This document shows, piece after piece, positions 11,291 to 22,341 of a DNA stretch of 64,000 nt. Position 1 is the first letter of the stretch, and the number at the start of each line of letters is the position of its first letter. The position numbers and the translations under genes are program-made. The stretch is taken from NCBI RefSeq assembly GCF_000149955.1, contig NC_030987.1:4087190-4151189 (forward strand), given 5' to 3'. This DNA is from Fusarium oxysporum f. sp. lycopersici 4287. Taxonomy: Eukaryota > Ascomycota > Sordariomycetes > Hypocreales > Nectriaceae. Under the pieces are notes generated by a model. That model saw only the letters and a program-made list of their open reading frames with translations, was not told where the DNA came from and did no database searches.

Positions 11291-11619
11291 TTATTTGGGG
11301 CTCACGGGCTTGGATTTTACACCCTCGATAGGTTGTTCCTTTGCTTTCTCGGGTCGAGACATAAGGAAGAAGAAACCTAGACCGATCGCAAGACCAACAC
11401 CTCCCAGCATCACGATCTGCGAGCTATTCATCATCAGCCACATCTCCAACTCTACCGCAGCACAACTTACTTGTCACCCTTGCTCATGGGTTTACCTTGA
11501 GATTTCGGTCCAATAGGTTCCTTCTCATTGTGTCGAAGTAATCTGGTTGTGCGAAAGCCTCGCTGGATAGGAAGAGAGGGCCCCAAGGCCATTGAAGATC
11601 GAACGATACGTGCAGACAT
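11291..11619 (-). CDS. Small single-pass, probably mitochondrial membrane protein
   Basis: A 93-aa gene split by a 47-nt intron, so neither exon stands out alone. Exon 1 is 11619-11471 and exon 2 is 11423-11291, with donor GTAAGT and acceptor AATAG; the split codon gives Asn. Residues 1-30 are Arg/Ser-rich with no acidic residue (MSARIVRSSMALGPSLPIQR), as in mitochondrial presequences. Residues about 54-71 form one transmembrane helix (MLGGVGLAIGLGFFFLM), followed by a short Lys/Pro-rich tail. Size and layout fit the small inner-membrane proteins of fungi. I cannot name the family. Correct splicing and clean reading frame across the intron are the main support. Confidence 0.8.
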
Positions 11620-12639
11620 GGTGTTGATGTGTCGCTGAAGATGGATTCTTTATTGTTCCGCTGAGGTTGACAAGGTGAAGTTAGGTATGGCAGAGTGAGC
11701 AGCTACTTACCCAGGCATGTTTACCTTATTAAAGAAGTACAAATTATTGATGACGTTCTAATCGACATGTTTGGCGGCCAAAGGTGAATCAACAGTGGGA
11801 CTTCTTTGATCGTGGCGTCATTGATGCGTACCTGCAATCGACCACTTTCATCATTTCTACAGAATAATTAGGACATTTCCACTACGAGGCGCACTAATTA
11901 AACAGTCGGACGTTAGGTCAGTGTCGATTTATGTAAGAAGTGGCTGAACGGAAAGGCGAAATCAACATTACTTGCCTTAAGAAATCCGTCATGAGGCTCT
12001 ATCAGATCATCACATCAATGTTCCCCTCAATATCATCAACAACTCTGACTTGCTCATGCTTCGTCAATCACATCACATAGCTTTTTGGTACAGCACAGAC
12101 TCTTAACTCGCTCAATAATTAAAATAAATACGTAAAATTTCCGTTCTATGATGCCCCTAACGTCTATGCCTGCTTTTTTCCCCAAAAGTTTTCCATCCCA
12201 ACCCCAGTCCCCTCACTCACTCATCCTCCCTCCAAACAGCAAATCATCAGATCAACTGTCCGTACCTAATATCGCTTGGGTATCAAACATTATTCGTAAA
12301 ATCCCCATGCACCAGACGCATTTTGACGGGTGGGACCATCAGTAGAAAGGAGGTTTGTCTTGGTTTGTTGTTTTGTTATAAATATGGTTATGATTTGATA
12401 GATGGGAGTGCCGGTTCCTGGCGAGAAGAAATACGCCTTTCTGAACCGTTTAAAAAGTCGAGACGGATTGGGATGGGATGTTTCCGGCCGTTCGATAGAA
12501 GGGAATCTCTGTTGGGGGCTGAGGCATGTCGCGGGCGACCTGCATCGGCATCGTGCGCTTTGGCACGTCGCTGGGCCACGGGGTCATCGTGAGCAGCTTC
12601 CTCTAGTTTATGTCCAATACTCAGATATGCTGTATCCAA
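11620..12639. other. intergenic region
   Basis: Promoter side of the small membrane-protein gene and 3' side of PAC1. No gene-like frame was seen; the open frames near 12320-12680 are shadows of or run into PAC1. Confidence 0.55.
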
Positions 12640-14133
12640 CTACCGCGAAAAGATTCGAAGAGACATATCTACACTTCCTGTAGCAATGACACAGCGGATC
12701 TGCACATCTTGAGGTGCCGCCGCCGTTTTCTTGGGAGTGCCCACATCACCATTGGCCTCCTCAGTCGGACCCTTGTCCTTGATAATAGGCGGCGCCCATC
12801 TCAGACTTGTAATGAAATGTTCGTGGGCTCCTTCAACGGTCTTGACACACTTTCCTTCTTGGCTCAGATCCCAGCATCGAATCGTCTTATCATCGGATAC
12901 GGAGAGAAGGAATTTGCCGCTTGGATGGAACACAAGGCCTCGAACCCAGTTGTCATGACCTACCAGGGTCTTGATACAGGTTCCTCGGCCATCCCACAAC
13001 TTGATCGTCTTATCTCTGCCACCGGTCGCCATAAACTCCGCCGTGCTGCTTGCTGGAGGCGCCTTCTTTACTCCGGCGAGAGTAGCCAAGTGCGAGTATG
13101 CTGCTGGTGGCGCAAAGGTACAGCATTCGACGAAATGCTCGTGCCCAATCATGACGAGCTTGGCTTCAGGATTTGGTACTGAAATATCCCAGAGTCTCAC
13201 TGTTCGATCGTTACCAGTCGATAGTAGGTATTTTCCATCCAGCGACGGAGCGACATCACGAATCCAGTCGACATGCCCTCTTATCGTCTTGACGCAATAC
13301 CCTGTCGTGACATCCCATATCCTCACTGTAACATCTCGACTAGCGCTCGCGAGCAGATTTCCAGATAACGGCGCCCCAGGAGCTCCGGAGGGTATAAATC
13401 GGACTGCGCTCACACTATGGTCGTGACCGGGTAGTGTGCGAATATTTTGGTACTCGTTCGAAGGATCCCATAGCTTGATAGTTAAATCGGAACTGCAAGA
13501 CGCAAGCAGCGTATGACCTTTCGGACCACCGTAGTCGAGATCGAGAACCGCTTTGGTGTGACCTTTCACCGTCCTTTCAAGCTCGCCAAACTCCCAATCC
13601 CAGATCTTGATAGTGGCGTCTTCATCTCCGGATGCGATAGACGAAAAGATCGGATGAAAGGCGACGCAGTTGATGGGCGTTCGATGCGATTGAAGGACGT
13701 GTCGTGGGGGACCGGATGGGAGCCAAGAAGATGGATCTCCTCTTCGGTTAGAGAGAGATGTCGGTGTAGCGCTATTAAGTTCTGTCTGAAGGGCGTTGTT
13801 CTGTGCTTCTAGATCCATGATCTACGAATCGCTCCATTAGCAACGCCACGATACGCGCATCTGCTGCCGTACCTTTTTTTGTAACCGCACGACACTTGTC
13901 CATTTCTTCTCCAGCAGCGTCTCGTATTTCTTCGCGGTAGCCGTATCGAAAGCATCCTCTCCAAGACTGAGCTCCGTCCTCATGGCATTGGCGCTTTCTT
14001 GTAGGTTATTTGCGGCGAGGTAGGCGATGATGGATTTATGCCTGCAGCAGTGTCAGATGGGCAAATCAAAGCTCCAGAAGCTCCCCTGTACGAACAGCTC
14101 CTCGGCCTGCCGGCTCGTCAACGTCCGGCTCAT
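12640..14133 (-). CDS. PAC1: Nuclear distribution protein PAC1/LIS1 (WD40)
   Basis: Dynein regulator needed for nuclear migration; in fungi it works with dynein and NDEL1/NudE at microtubule plus ends. Three exons, 14133-14096 (38 nt), 14041-13873 and 13821-12640, give 462 aa. Residues 1-40 form the LisH dimerisation motif ([21 protein letters not shown]), followed by a coiled coil (residues about 60-87) and seven WD40 repeats from residue about 110 to the end, with repeat ends such as IKIWDWE, IKLWDPS, VRIWDVT and VRLWDIS. A fungal-type insertion ([10 protein letters not shown]) sits in the fifth repeat. The short first exon was placed by following the conserved LisH sequence across the intron; its GTTCGT donor is weak. 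Confidence 0.93.
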
Positions 14134-15944
14134 GATGGCGGTTCGTATCGCTCCGCTCAAGAGAGCACTAGGATTCCCAAGATCTTGTGTCTACTGTATT
14201 TCCAAGAGTTGAGTTTGTTATCGTTGGGTGTTGGGAAAAGGAGTATGCGAGATCGGTTCGTGGAGAAAACGGCGGGGGAGGGGCGGCAGGAAGTTTTGGT
14301 GGGAGCTTCGTTTCGTGACGTGTCTGTGGAGGATGCGCTGAAGAAAGAGATGATTGCTGTAGAATTGTTGACCAATGGGGCGCTTGATTGGGGATTGCTT
14401 AAAGGCGGTAAGACGCAGAAGGACAAAGGAAATATCAACAGCTAAACCGGCTTCATTGAAATGCGCAGCGCAGAGTAACACGGTCTCGCCAGGGGCATCA
14501 ACATTGACATCCAAAGAGCGGTGCAGCTAGCCTGAGATGAGCCGCTGCCCAAGATCACGTGGAGATAAGATAGGCCTACCCTGTATCCACTGCATTGATA
14601 ATTCGAAGACATGTAACTTATCCGGTATGGGATAGATGTACATTGTTTGACTGTAGTCCATTCTTTCTTTATGCACGTAAAACTTAGGATCTCAATCGTA
14701 AATAATAAAAAGATTTAGGTAAGTTAACATAAATTCAAGAGCCTCTTTAACAGGTTTTTTTAATCATCTTCTTCCAGAGTCTAAAGCTCATTCCACATAG
14801 TGCAGTCAAAGTCAAGCAATAGCGTCAGTGTTTGTGTAAACACCAACATTTTGTTACCTATGCGCTTCCACTGACAAGCAGCTACCAAGAATAACATGAA
14901 TATGTTTCGCTGTGTTTCTAAATATATAGGCCAGTTTGTTTCTCAGCTGTGACACAATTCTCAAAGCGTTTTCATCGATGCAATAACCACTGGGAGCAAG
15001 ATTCAGCGCTGCTTCTGATGCTCTGCTACACGACCATGAATATAGCGTGTGTTCGTAGGTTGATCAGAAGATAAAGGGCTGATATGAAATGGCTAAATGA
15101 GAGGGATTGTCCCTCTGATTGCTAGAAATGATATCAGTCTTCAGGCCATTTCCAACCATTTCCTCATTTTCTGGTGGTACTTCATATAGTGAACATAACA
15201 AAGCCGATGGCCCGAAACCATAGGACTCCAAGTCTCAGGCATTTATAAAGCCAACATCATTGAATTATACACAAAAAGCTCTAACTCATGGAGTGAATCA
15301 TTGCTACCCTGTTCCCTGAACAAACACACAGGCATGAGTCCCTATTCCCGGGTGGATATAGGTTACATCCATCCATCAAAGACATCGGAACTCGCTAAAT
15401 CCTCCTCCCACATGGCATCCACGATCGAGCGAAGCATTATTCGGCGCTCAGGCCAAGTAAGGCTTCTAATTCTCCGAGTTGGATCTTCTGGGGAATGTGC
15501 CAAGCGAATAATCCCCATCTAGAGCCTGCATCCACCAGATGAAACCTCACGATGAGCTCATGGTGATGTCGAAGGACTGCCCTGGGTTAAGTGAGATTAA
15601 AGAGGCTGAAACTTTCGCGGAAATGGTCGGCTATGTGAACGATGAGGAATGTTAACGTGGAGTCGCATGTTTGATGGCTGGATTTTGATCGACAGGGACG
15701 ATAATTTCCGCGATGGTTGAAAGCTAATCGTTATTTGGGCTGCAGAAACAGGAGACCTTACTCCGGTCAGCATAGTAACTTCTAGATGTAAGGTTGAAGG
15801 AACTGACATTATCTCGAAAGAAGGACTTGTTTATTGGGTATTAGATCTAATCGAAAAATACAAACGCCTCTAGCATTACCGCCTGCTTTTAGTATCTAGT
15901 TTATATAACAATAGAATGACTTCCGTTGACCCGGACTCGTTCGA
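14134..15944. other. intergenic region with ankyrin-like scrap and AT-rich patch
   Basis: PAC1 upstream region. Minus-strand positions 14545-14430 could encode an isolated ankyrin-like segment (LDVNVDAPGETVLLCAAHF). About 14690-14765 is AT-rich. No complete gene is visible in the remaining 1.2 kb. Confidence 0.5.
14430..14545 (-). pseudogene. Possible ankyrin-repeat fragment
   Basis: One ankyrin-like unit with the helix segment GETVLLCAAHFNEAGLAV is readable on the minus strand after a TAG that could also be an acceptor site. Nothing on either side extends it, so it is either a remnant or a chance resemblance. Low confidence. Confidence 0.2.
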
Positions 15945-17197
15945 TTATGGCGATCGTGTAGTCGTTTGCTGGAACTCTCGGTGCACCCTTATGCCCTGCA
16001 ATATCTCCTCACTGCTCGAGTTCCCACCATCGACTTTGGCGTTGTAGGTCGTAGTAGTGAGCTCAAAGCCCTCAACATCAGGCCTTAGTTTAGTGTTGAC
16101 TGGTGCTGATGTCTCTGTGAATTTCGGCCCCTTGATCAAATCGGTTGAGTCGTTGTCGTCGGGAAGTCTGTAGAACGTGTTCGTCGATGCAGAGCCATTG
16201 GAACTCCTGCCAGCGCCAGTGTTCTCGTGGGACTTGAGGCCCTTTGTTGACTTGTCGCCTGATGGTCTGACGTTACTGCGAACTGTAGATGCAAAGCTGC
16301 TGAGGCCGGTAAATTTGGCGACGAGTCGGAGAACAGGCAACATTGTAGGGAGATTCGCTGAGACGATGCCGGCTGACATTTCGATCTCGGTCCATCCCAC
16401 TGTAGGGGCGAGAGTGTAGCTTGGATCGGTGCTGGTGTAGGTGAAGAGAACGCTGGTTCGATAAGCTGAGGCGAAGACGACGAAAGATCCGATGGCGAAG
16501 GCGGCTGTAAGACCAAGCTTTTCAGACTTGCCGAGCTGAAGTTTCCAAATAGGAGGAAGTGGTAGACACAAGATAACAATGTCGGTAAAAATGGTAGAAG
16601 CGGCGTTGGCGATCCATGTTCCGACTTGGTTGATACATCGGCCAGGGAGATCGGGATACCAGAGTTTGGCAACTGGGATGCAGATGAAGATGAAAAGAAA
16701 GGTAATGGTGATGACCCAAGCAAAGACGAATGATCCAACGAGCCAGGCCATCTTCTTGAAGTAAGGAACGCGGAAGATTCGGTAGTACATGAGCAAAAGA
16801 CTCAGCTTCGTCCAGCCGAGATTCCAAGCATATAGAACTTCTGCTACGACGAGCCACTTTGCCATCATGACGATTTGTGTCATGGGGACTTTGTCGGCGT
16901 GAATACCCATTCCGTTGGCGTGCATGGCGAAGATGAATCCTACAACGACCAAGTTCCATGACTGGACTGTCAGACTCCGTCGTAGGTGATGATTACTATA
17001 CCTAGGCAACTTACCATGGAGAAGAGAATAACATAGTCATCCCACCAAAGCTTCTGTGCCTTCAAGTGCCGACTATACAACCGAAGACCACAAGAAACCA
17101 AAGCCAAAACAGTCATAGAAACAACGACTTCGACAGTCCATGGCTGAATGTTGTGCTTGTCGAAGCCAGGAAGGCCTGGGAGCTGAGACTCGGCCAT
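15945..17197 (-). CDS. Rhodopsin-like (SAT4 family) seven-helix membrane protein
   Basis: Exons 17197-17015 and 16961-15945 are joined over a 53-nt intron and give 399 aa. About seven hydrophobic helices lie between residues 20 and 280, with the family hallmark WWDDYVILFSM near the first cytoplasmic loop, then LGWTKLSLLLMYYRIF and IFTDIVILCLPLPPIWKLQ, a segment highly typical of the fungal 'rhodopsin domain' (SAT4/PTH11-related) group. The tail of about 120 residues is hydrophilic and Ser/Thr-rich. There is no lysine-retinal signature, so it is not a true opsin. In related fungi such proteins are proposed surface receptors; the ligand is unknown. The ATG at 17197 (MAESQLPG) was chosen; the frame is open upstream only with a non-ATG codon. 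Confidence 0.85.
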
Positions 17198-18457
17198 GGT
17201 CAAAAGAGATGATATTACAATGAACAAAAGAGAACAAGAGCTAATGGAATAAAGGAACGGAGTATTTTAAAAACATAATGTATTATTCACAGGAGAGTAT
17301 CATGTCGAGCAGGGAGTGGAACCCATGGTCAAAACTCGTCTGACAGCTCACATTCCAGCCCAAAGAAGAATAGAACATGACTTGACTGGAAAAAGCAATG
17401 GGACCCAAGAGTTTGGTATCAGTTGGGTAAGGACTCGACGTCTAGGCTAGAACGTGGCTGTGGATTCATTTCCGCACAGCCGGGAAAAGGTCTTCCACCC
17501 TGTCTTCTCATCGGTAGACGTGATCCGGCGATGAAGAAGTAAGGCGAGACAAAAGACGCTATAGTGAGACATCTATTGATGAGTCTATCACGCTATCTTC
17601 AAACTTGTCCAGTATTGTCTTTTCATGATACATCTTCATGCAGAATCATGCTTCAGCTCGGATATAAAACTGACAGGGGTTTATGTAAGTGAGCCGACTG
17701 GCCGATCACGCAGTGGCAAGCTTACACGGCATCTGATAGATATTTGCTCATAGGGTAGTATTCTACCAGCAGGGGACTGATTCAGGAACACGCACAACTT
17801 CTGATGCATCATATGCATAAGAATTTTCTTGTCCTTTTCTCCTTTTGGCTTCGGGAATAGTCGTTCCTGCGCCGTGGCGTCGGTGTTTAATCCCTGTGCC
17901 TGTCAGCACTCTAACGTATTTCTCACCAATGACTTTCAGACTGTGGGGAATGCCGAGGAACAAAAAAACGTGTGAAACGAAACAATACCTGCATAGTAAT
18001 TCCGCACACCAAAAGTATGTGATGTCTTCAACATACAGTCAGTTGTTGGTGAAGAGTACATGGCAGAATAAACTCTACGGTCCGTCCCGTTTTCTAAACG
18101 CTCTCAGTGTCTGATCACAATAGACTTCTTAGACTCTTCTCCATGCGGACCTCCCGCCGGTTCCGCTCGAGTCCGGCGCGGAACGGTGCCGTTCATCGCA
18201 CGGAGAAGTAACCCCTTGCGGATCAAGGTCTGGCCACCGACTCAATTCTGCGCATGTCCTACCCCCCTGATCGTCGCTAGGTACAACACACGTTTCCATC
18301 GGTGGGTTGTCATGAGAAGTACATAGCCCAGTTCTCTAGCTCTTCCTTTTGGGAATCATACCAAGAAATCTATCTACCTCTCCATCTCTCACACCAGGAA
18401 CAGTTAACTCACACCAACACTGTGCCGTAACTGAACATCTTGTTTACTTTTGCAAAA
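17198..18457. other. divergent intergenic region
   Basis: Promoter region between the SAT4-type gene and the hydrolase gene. No gene, RNA or clear repeat was recognised in about 1.26 kb; a pyrimidine-rich stretch precedes the hydrolase start. Confidence 0.55.
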
Positions 18458-19520
18458 ATGGCTGCCAAATCTACTATCAAGGTTCCCCACCTCGGAGGCA
18501 TCGATGCCGGCTATCGTGTCTCGGGCTCTGGAATCGACTCTAGCAAACCTACCCTTGTGCTCGTCAACTCCATGTGCACCGCATCATCTCTCTTTGAAGC
18601 ACAGTTCTCTGCTCAAGAACTTACTGACAAGGTCAACCTTCTCGCCATTGAACCCCTCGGCCATGGCGCCACAAGCTCAAAGTCAGAGCACTTCACCTAC
18701 TGGGACTCAGCCATCATGAACCTCCAGGTCATGGAAGCTCTTGGCGTCGACAAGGCCTTTGCCCTGGGAACAAGCGCTGGCGGCTGGATCGTCGTTCGCA
18801 TGGCTCTTCTAGCCCCTGAAAAGGTACGTTTCTCTCAAGAAGTACAAGTCCACCTTCGGTAGTGGCCTTTTTTCATACCCGGTTACGTTAAAACCCCCTG
18901 ACTTACACACCCGTTCCACCTGAACAGATCCTCGGCGTTCTCCCACTTGGCACGTCCATGGACTACGAGTCCGCCGAGTCTCGCGAGAAAGGCTGCTGGG
19001 ACCCCAAGACGCAGCTCGGTCCCTTCTACGAGAACTGGCACAGCACTACGCCCACGCCTGACTTTGTCGTCGATGACGTTTGGCGTGGTCTCGTTTCGTC
19101 GGTAGGCTTCGGAAGCAACCCATCTCCTGAAACGCTCGCGTTTTGGGACGGGACGCTCAAGCAGGTTTATCGCGGAGACGAGGGCCGAAAGAAGCTGCGG
19201 ATCGCCGTTGTCAACCTCTTTGAGAGGGATGGTCTGCTTCTCCGCTTGCGAGACGTCAAGTGCCCCGTTTACTGGCTTCAGGTGAGTGAAATAGAATACG
19301 CTGACCTCCACTGACTTAAGCGGAGACTAATTATCATTGTTATTAGGGCACTGCCGATCCTGTGTTTGGTACGACTGTTCCTGCTGAGCATATCAAGCTC
19401 TTCACTTCAAGCCCTGAGGCTACGCTTGAGCTTGTCGAGGGTGGTGGCCATTACCTGAGCGCTACTAACCCCAAGGAGATTAACGAGGCCATTCTCAAGA
19501 TGGTGAACAAGTATGCTTAA
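18458..19520 (+). CDS. Alpha/beta-hydrolase fold protein
   Basis: Three exons, 18458-18823, 18928-19281 and 19347-19520, all phase 0, give 297 aa. The nucleophile elbow is GTSAGG (Ser, residue about 107) after the strand KAFALGT. LVLVNSMC near residue 35 forms the oxyanion region, and the C-terminal GGGHYLS supplies the catalytic His. An acid residue is likely the Asp of GTADPVFG. The family covers esterases, lipases and C-C hydrolases; the substrate cannot be told from sequence. The ATG at 18458 (MAAKSTIKV) is preceded by AAAA, and there is no upstream in-frame ATG. Confidence 0.87.
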
Positions 19521-20898
19521 GATAAGATAGAATAGAACATAGCTCTCGATGAATTGATACTTGATTGCTATGACCAAGGGTTTCCCCAACATCCTCCACA
19601 GTTACTGTCATCCGGACTTAACTTGGAGTGTTGGTTATTTCAACAAAGTCATCCCCGGACACGGGTTTAACAAGTTTGCCGACGAGTATGGGGCCGGGCA
19701 CTAGGGTTTACCCAACGGGCGGGACGGCGTCGAACTATGAGTTAGTGGCTCCATCCAATATGGTTCGAGTTCCTGAGCAAAGAACGTATGAGGCTGAAGC
19801 TTATGTGAAGAATTTTCCGATGGGGTCGGGTCCTTGCATCGAGTGCCTGTTAATTTGTTGATGGCCCGTTGTTGAAATAGGGAACAAGTCCCGTGAGTAA
19901 AAGTCATTTGCTTGATATCGTATGTTCTTATCTGAGTATCCGGGTATCGCTATGATAGAGCAGAGTAACTGCTTATGGTTAAGAAGTCGACTACCACGGC
20001 CAAGCACGGAAATAATAAAATTTTTCTTCGACGGACCCTGAACTATCAATCGCCGGATACAAGGCCAAGCCATCGATGTAACCTTTCTTCTCGCCTCAAA
20101 AGGTCCGATGAGCCTGAAGCCTTGGTCCAAGTCCCTTTTTGATAGCGCACCAGACTAAGCACGCGGATGAGCCTCAAGACTTCCGTTCAACCTATGAATC
20201 CACGCTTGAATGCTTTAGTTATATGTGAACCCACAGCTTTAATATCATCCGCGTGCTTCAGCGGAAGCCATTGCGATTCCGCGTTTGCTTCATTGTTCAT
20301 ATCGGCTACATTGGTGCGAGTCAGGTGGTTGCCGATCATTGTCAGCCGCTAGCTTTTATTGCGTGTTGCCACAGCATCATACCTATTTAGTATATAAAAT
20401 GTCAGCCTCAGTTTTGACGCAACTCGATGTCGTATTGTGATTGCTCATATTACTTTTGGCGTCTGTGAGTGGCAGAGTCATTTGCTTCAATGAGTCAGGA
20501 CACCAGTCAACGACAAAAGAAATGTCGTCGGAGATGAAAAAGAAGCAGAAAAAGAAGCAAGTATTTGTAAAAGCTAAGTTGTGTACAAACAGCAGATGGA
20601 CTTCCTTGCTGACTCTGCTAATGAGTGAATGATATGACCAGATGATTATGTGACAACCCGGGTGTCATTGACACTCCTTGAATGGTAATGGTACATGACT
20701 CTTTCATCATTGATAATATCCCGTTCTACCATATGGGTGGCTGTGCCACGAGGTCAACTCAAGTCCGAGTTTGTTTCTCTTTCATCTCCTAGACCACTGT
20801 ACCATGACTTAATACCAGCCAGCTTTCATGTGTTCCTGTAAGAGATGCCAGTGATTTCTTTCCCTTAATCGAGCATCAATATGCACTCCAGTTGTCCT
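19521..20898. other. intergenic region
   Basis: No credible gene in 1.4 kb. It separates two convergent genes (hydrolase and zinc-finger gene 1), so mainly 3' flanks are expected. Confidence 0.55.
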
Positions 20899-21691
20899 TC
20901 AGAACGCAATCAAGCGATCCGAAGAGAAGAAGCCCCGAATACCATTCTGAACAGCCCCGAATCGCAGGAAGCGGCATGATTCGCTCTCCAAGTGGTTGAC
21001 CATACCAGCTAGAGTTGTAAATTCCTTAAGGCACTTTCTGTTTGGGCAGTGATAGAGCTCTTGCTGGTGTCGTGGTGAGGCCAGGTGCTGATTCAGGCTC
21101 GACAGCTGTCTAAACAAGTCGCCACAGAAGTAACACTCGTATTGTCCATAGCGTGAGTTGCAGGCGAGAGAGGTTGCATGGTAAGACACTGTTCCGTGCC
21201 ATTCAAGAAGCTTGTTGCAGACGAAGCCATTAGGGTCTCGTCGTCTGACCTCTTGATACAGCGTGTCGCGGTCCAGAGGTGCGTTGGGGCAACATCCGCG
21301 CTCGAGATGGTGAACAATACCACTGGCAGCTTGGTAGTATGCCTTGCAGAAGGGGCAAGAGACTCCTTTTTGATAGGTTGAAACACCCGAGTAGCTCATT
21401 CCTTGATGCCGTCTGGAGTTCAAGTGCTACCACAGTCAGCGTTAACTCTCCCGTTCCTTGTGGTAAACAAACCTGGCTAATAGCATGCCAGCTCGAGAAC
21501 TGCTGATCGCAGTGGCAACAGTAGAAGCAGGAGTTGACCATATGGTCCATACACTGCTTGTGGGTATGGAAACCGGCACCACAAGAGTCGCATTCCCATT
21601 CAGGTGTATAGTGCCCTGTTGCATTACAGTGTTGGTTGCGGGAGTGCTCTCCTGCAGGGAACTGCCTCTAGCAAGTCCCGCACGAGTACAT
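20899..21691 (-). CDS. C2H2 zinc-finger protein 1 with in-frame TAG at codon 8
   Basis: Exons 21691-21473 and 21426-20899 are joined phase 0 over a 46-nt intron; the frame is 248 codons long apart from a TAG at 21668-21670. It starts with MYSCGTC, then the stop, then RQFPAGEHSRNQHCNATGH, which together make one C2H2 finger. Further fingers follow: WECDSCGAGF..H, FYCCHCDQQF..H across the intron, CPFCKAYYQ..HHLERG, YECYFCGDLF..H and YHCPNRKCLKEF..H. The C-terminal segment (CRFLRFGAVQNGIRGF) is typical of this fungal multi-finger family. If the stop is real, only seven residues are made, or translation restarts at an internal Met. Nucleic-acid or protein binding is likely; the target is unknown. 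A tandem paralogue lies about 650 bp upstream. Confidence 0.75.
21668..21670 (-). other. In-frame TAG in hairpin loop (candidate UAG to UGG editing site)
   Basis: Codon 8 of zinc-finger gene 1. On the transcript strand the arms GGGACUUGC and GCAGUUCCC (21679-21671 and 21665-21657) pair with seven Watson-Crick pairs, one U-G wobble and one mismatch, closing the five-base loop UAGAG. The stop falls between a CxxC pair and the following RQF of a zinc finger, where an aromatic residue such as Trp would fit. Confidence 0.55.
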
Positions 21692-22341
21692 TTTGCACTT
21701 GGTAGCTTCAGAGAAAGGGTTGAATGTCTTTTCTGCAAATGGGAGTGAAGTTTGGAAGATGGTGTTGTGCAGGTGAGAAAAGTCGAAGTTGAGGGGTTGA
21801 AAGGAAAGGAAGAGGCACCGAATTATGGGCGCACGTGATGAGATCAAGGCTGGCGTGGCAGGAACAATTTGGTGCAGGTCGGGTGGCTTTTGTCTCCTGA
21901 GAACTGAGCCATCCGATCCTTCCAAGGCTCGCTGTCCTGGGAGTGCGTATTCAGCAGTGTTCTTTGAACTACAGTGCAGTTCTGGTGAGCCTAGCTAGGG
22001 GAGGCAAGAAAACTTGAAACCTTTATCCTAAGTGATGAAAATGAGCAATCTAAAACCCTCCTAAGTTGATACTAAACTTACCTAACTACTTTTGTCATTT
22101 AGAGTAGAGGTCCTAAGCTTTTTTGCTCCCCGAGGCCTAGTCACTCAGACCCCCCAAGGGCAAAGAAGATGCAGGTAGTATGCGAGCTCAAAAAGACCCG
22201 AATATAATTACTATTATACAACAGATATAATATGAAATTCCAAATCGACCTCAGATCAGCGTCTTCTCATCGACTACCGATTCCTCAGCCTAAAGCAAAA
22301 TACACCAGATACAACGTTAACACCGAGCATTCACATCCCCC
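21692..22341. other. spacer between zinc-finger paralogues
   Basis: Promoter/leader of zinc-finger gene 1 and 3' flank of zinc-finger gene 2. No other gene seen. Confidence 0.5.

Noticed and set aside
14038..14445. 135-codon plus-strand frame antisense to the PAC1 5' end
   Set aside because: Overlaps PAC1 exons 1-2 in antisense; the ankyrin-like look of its end is not continued.
19755..19775. GGTTCGAGTTCC resembling a tRNA B box
   Set aside because: No matching A box or cloverleaf at the right distance.
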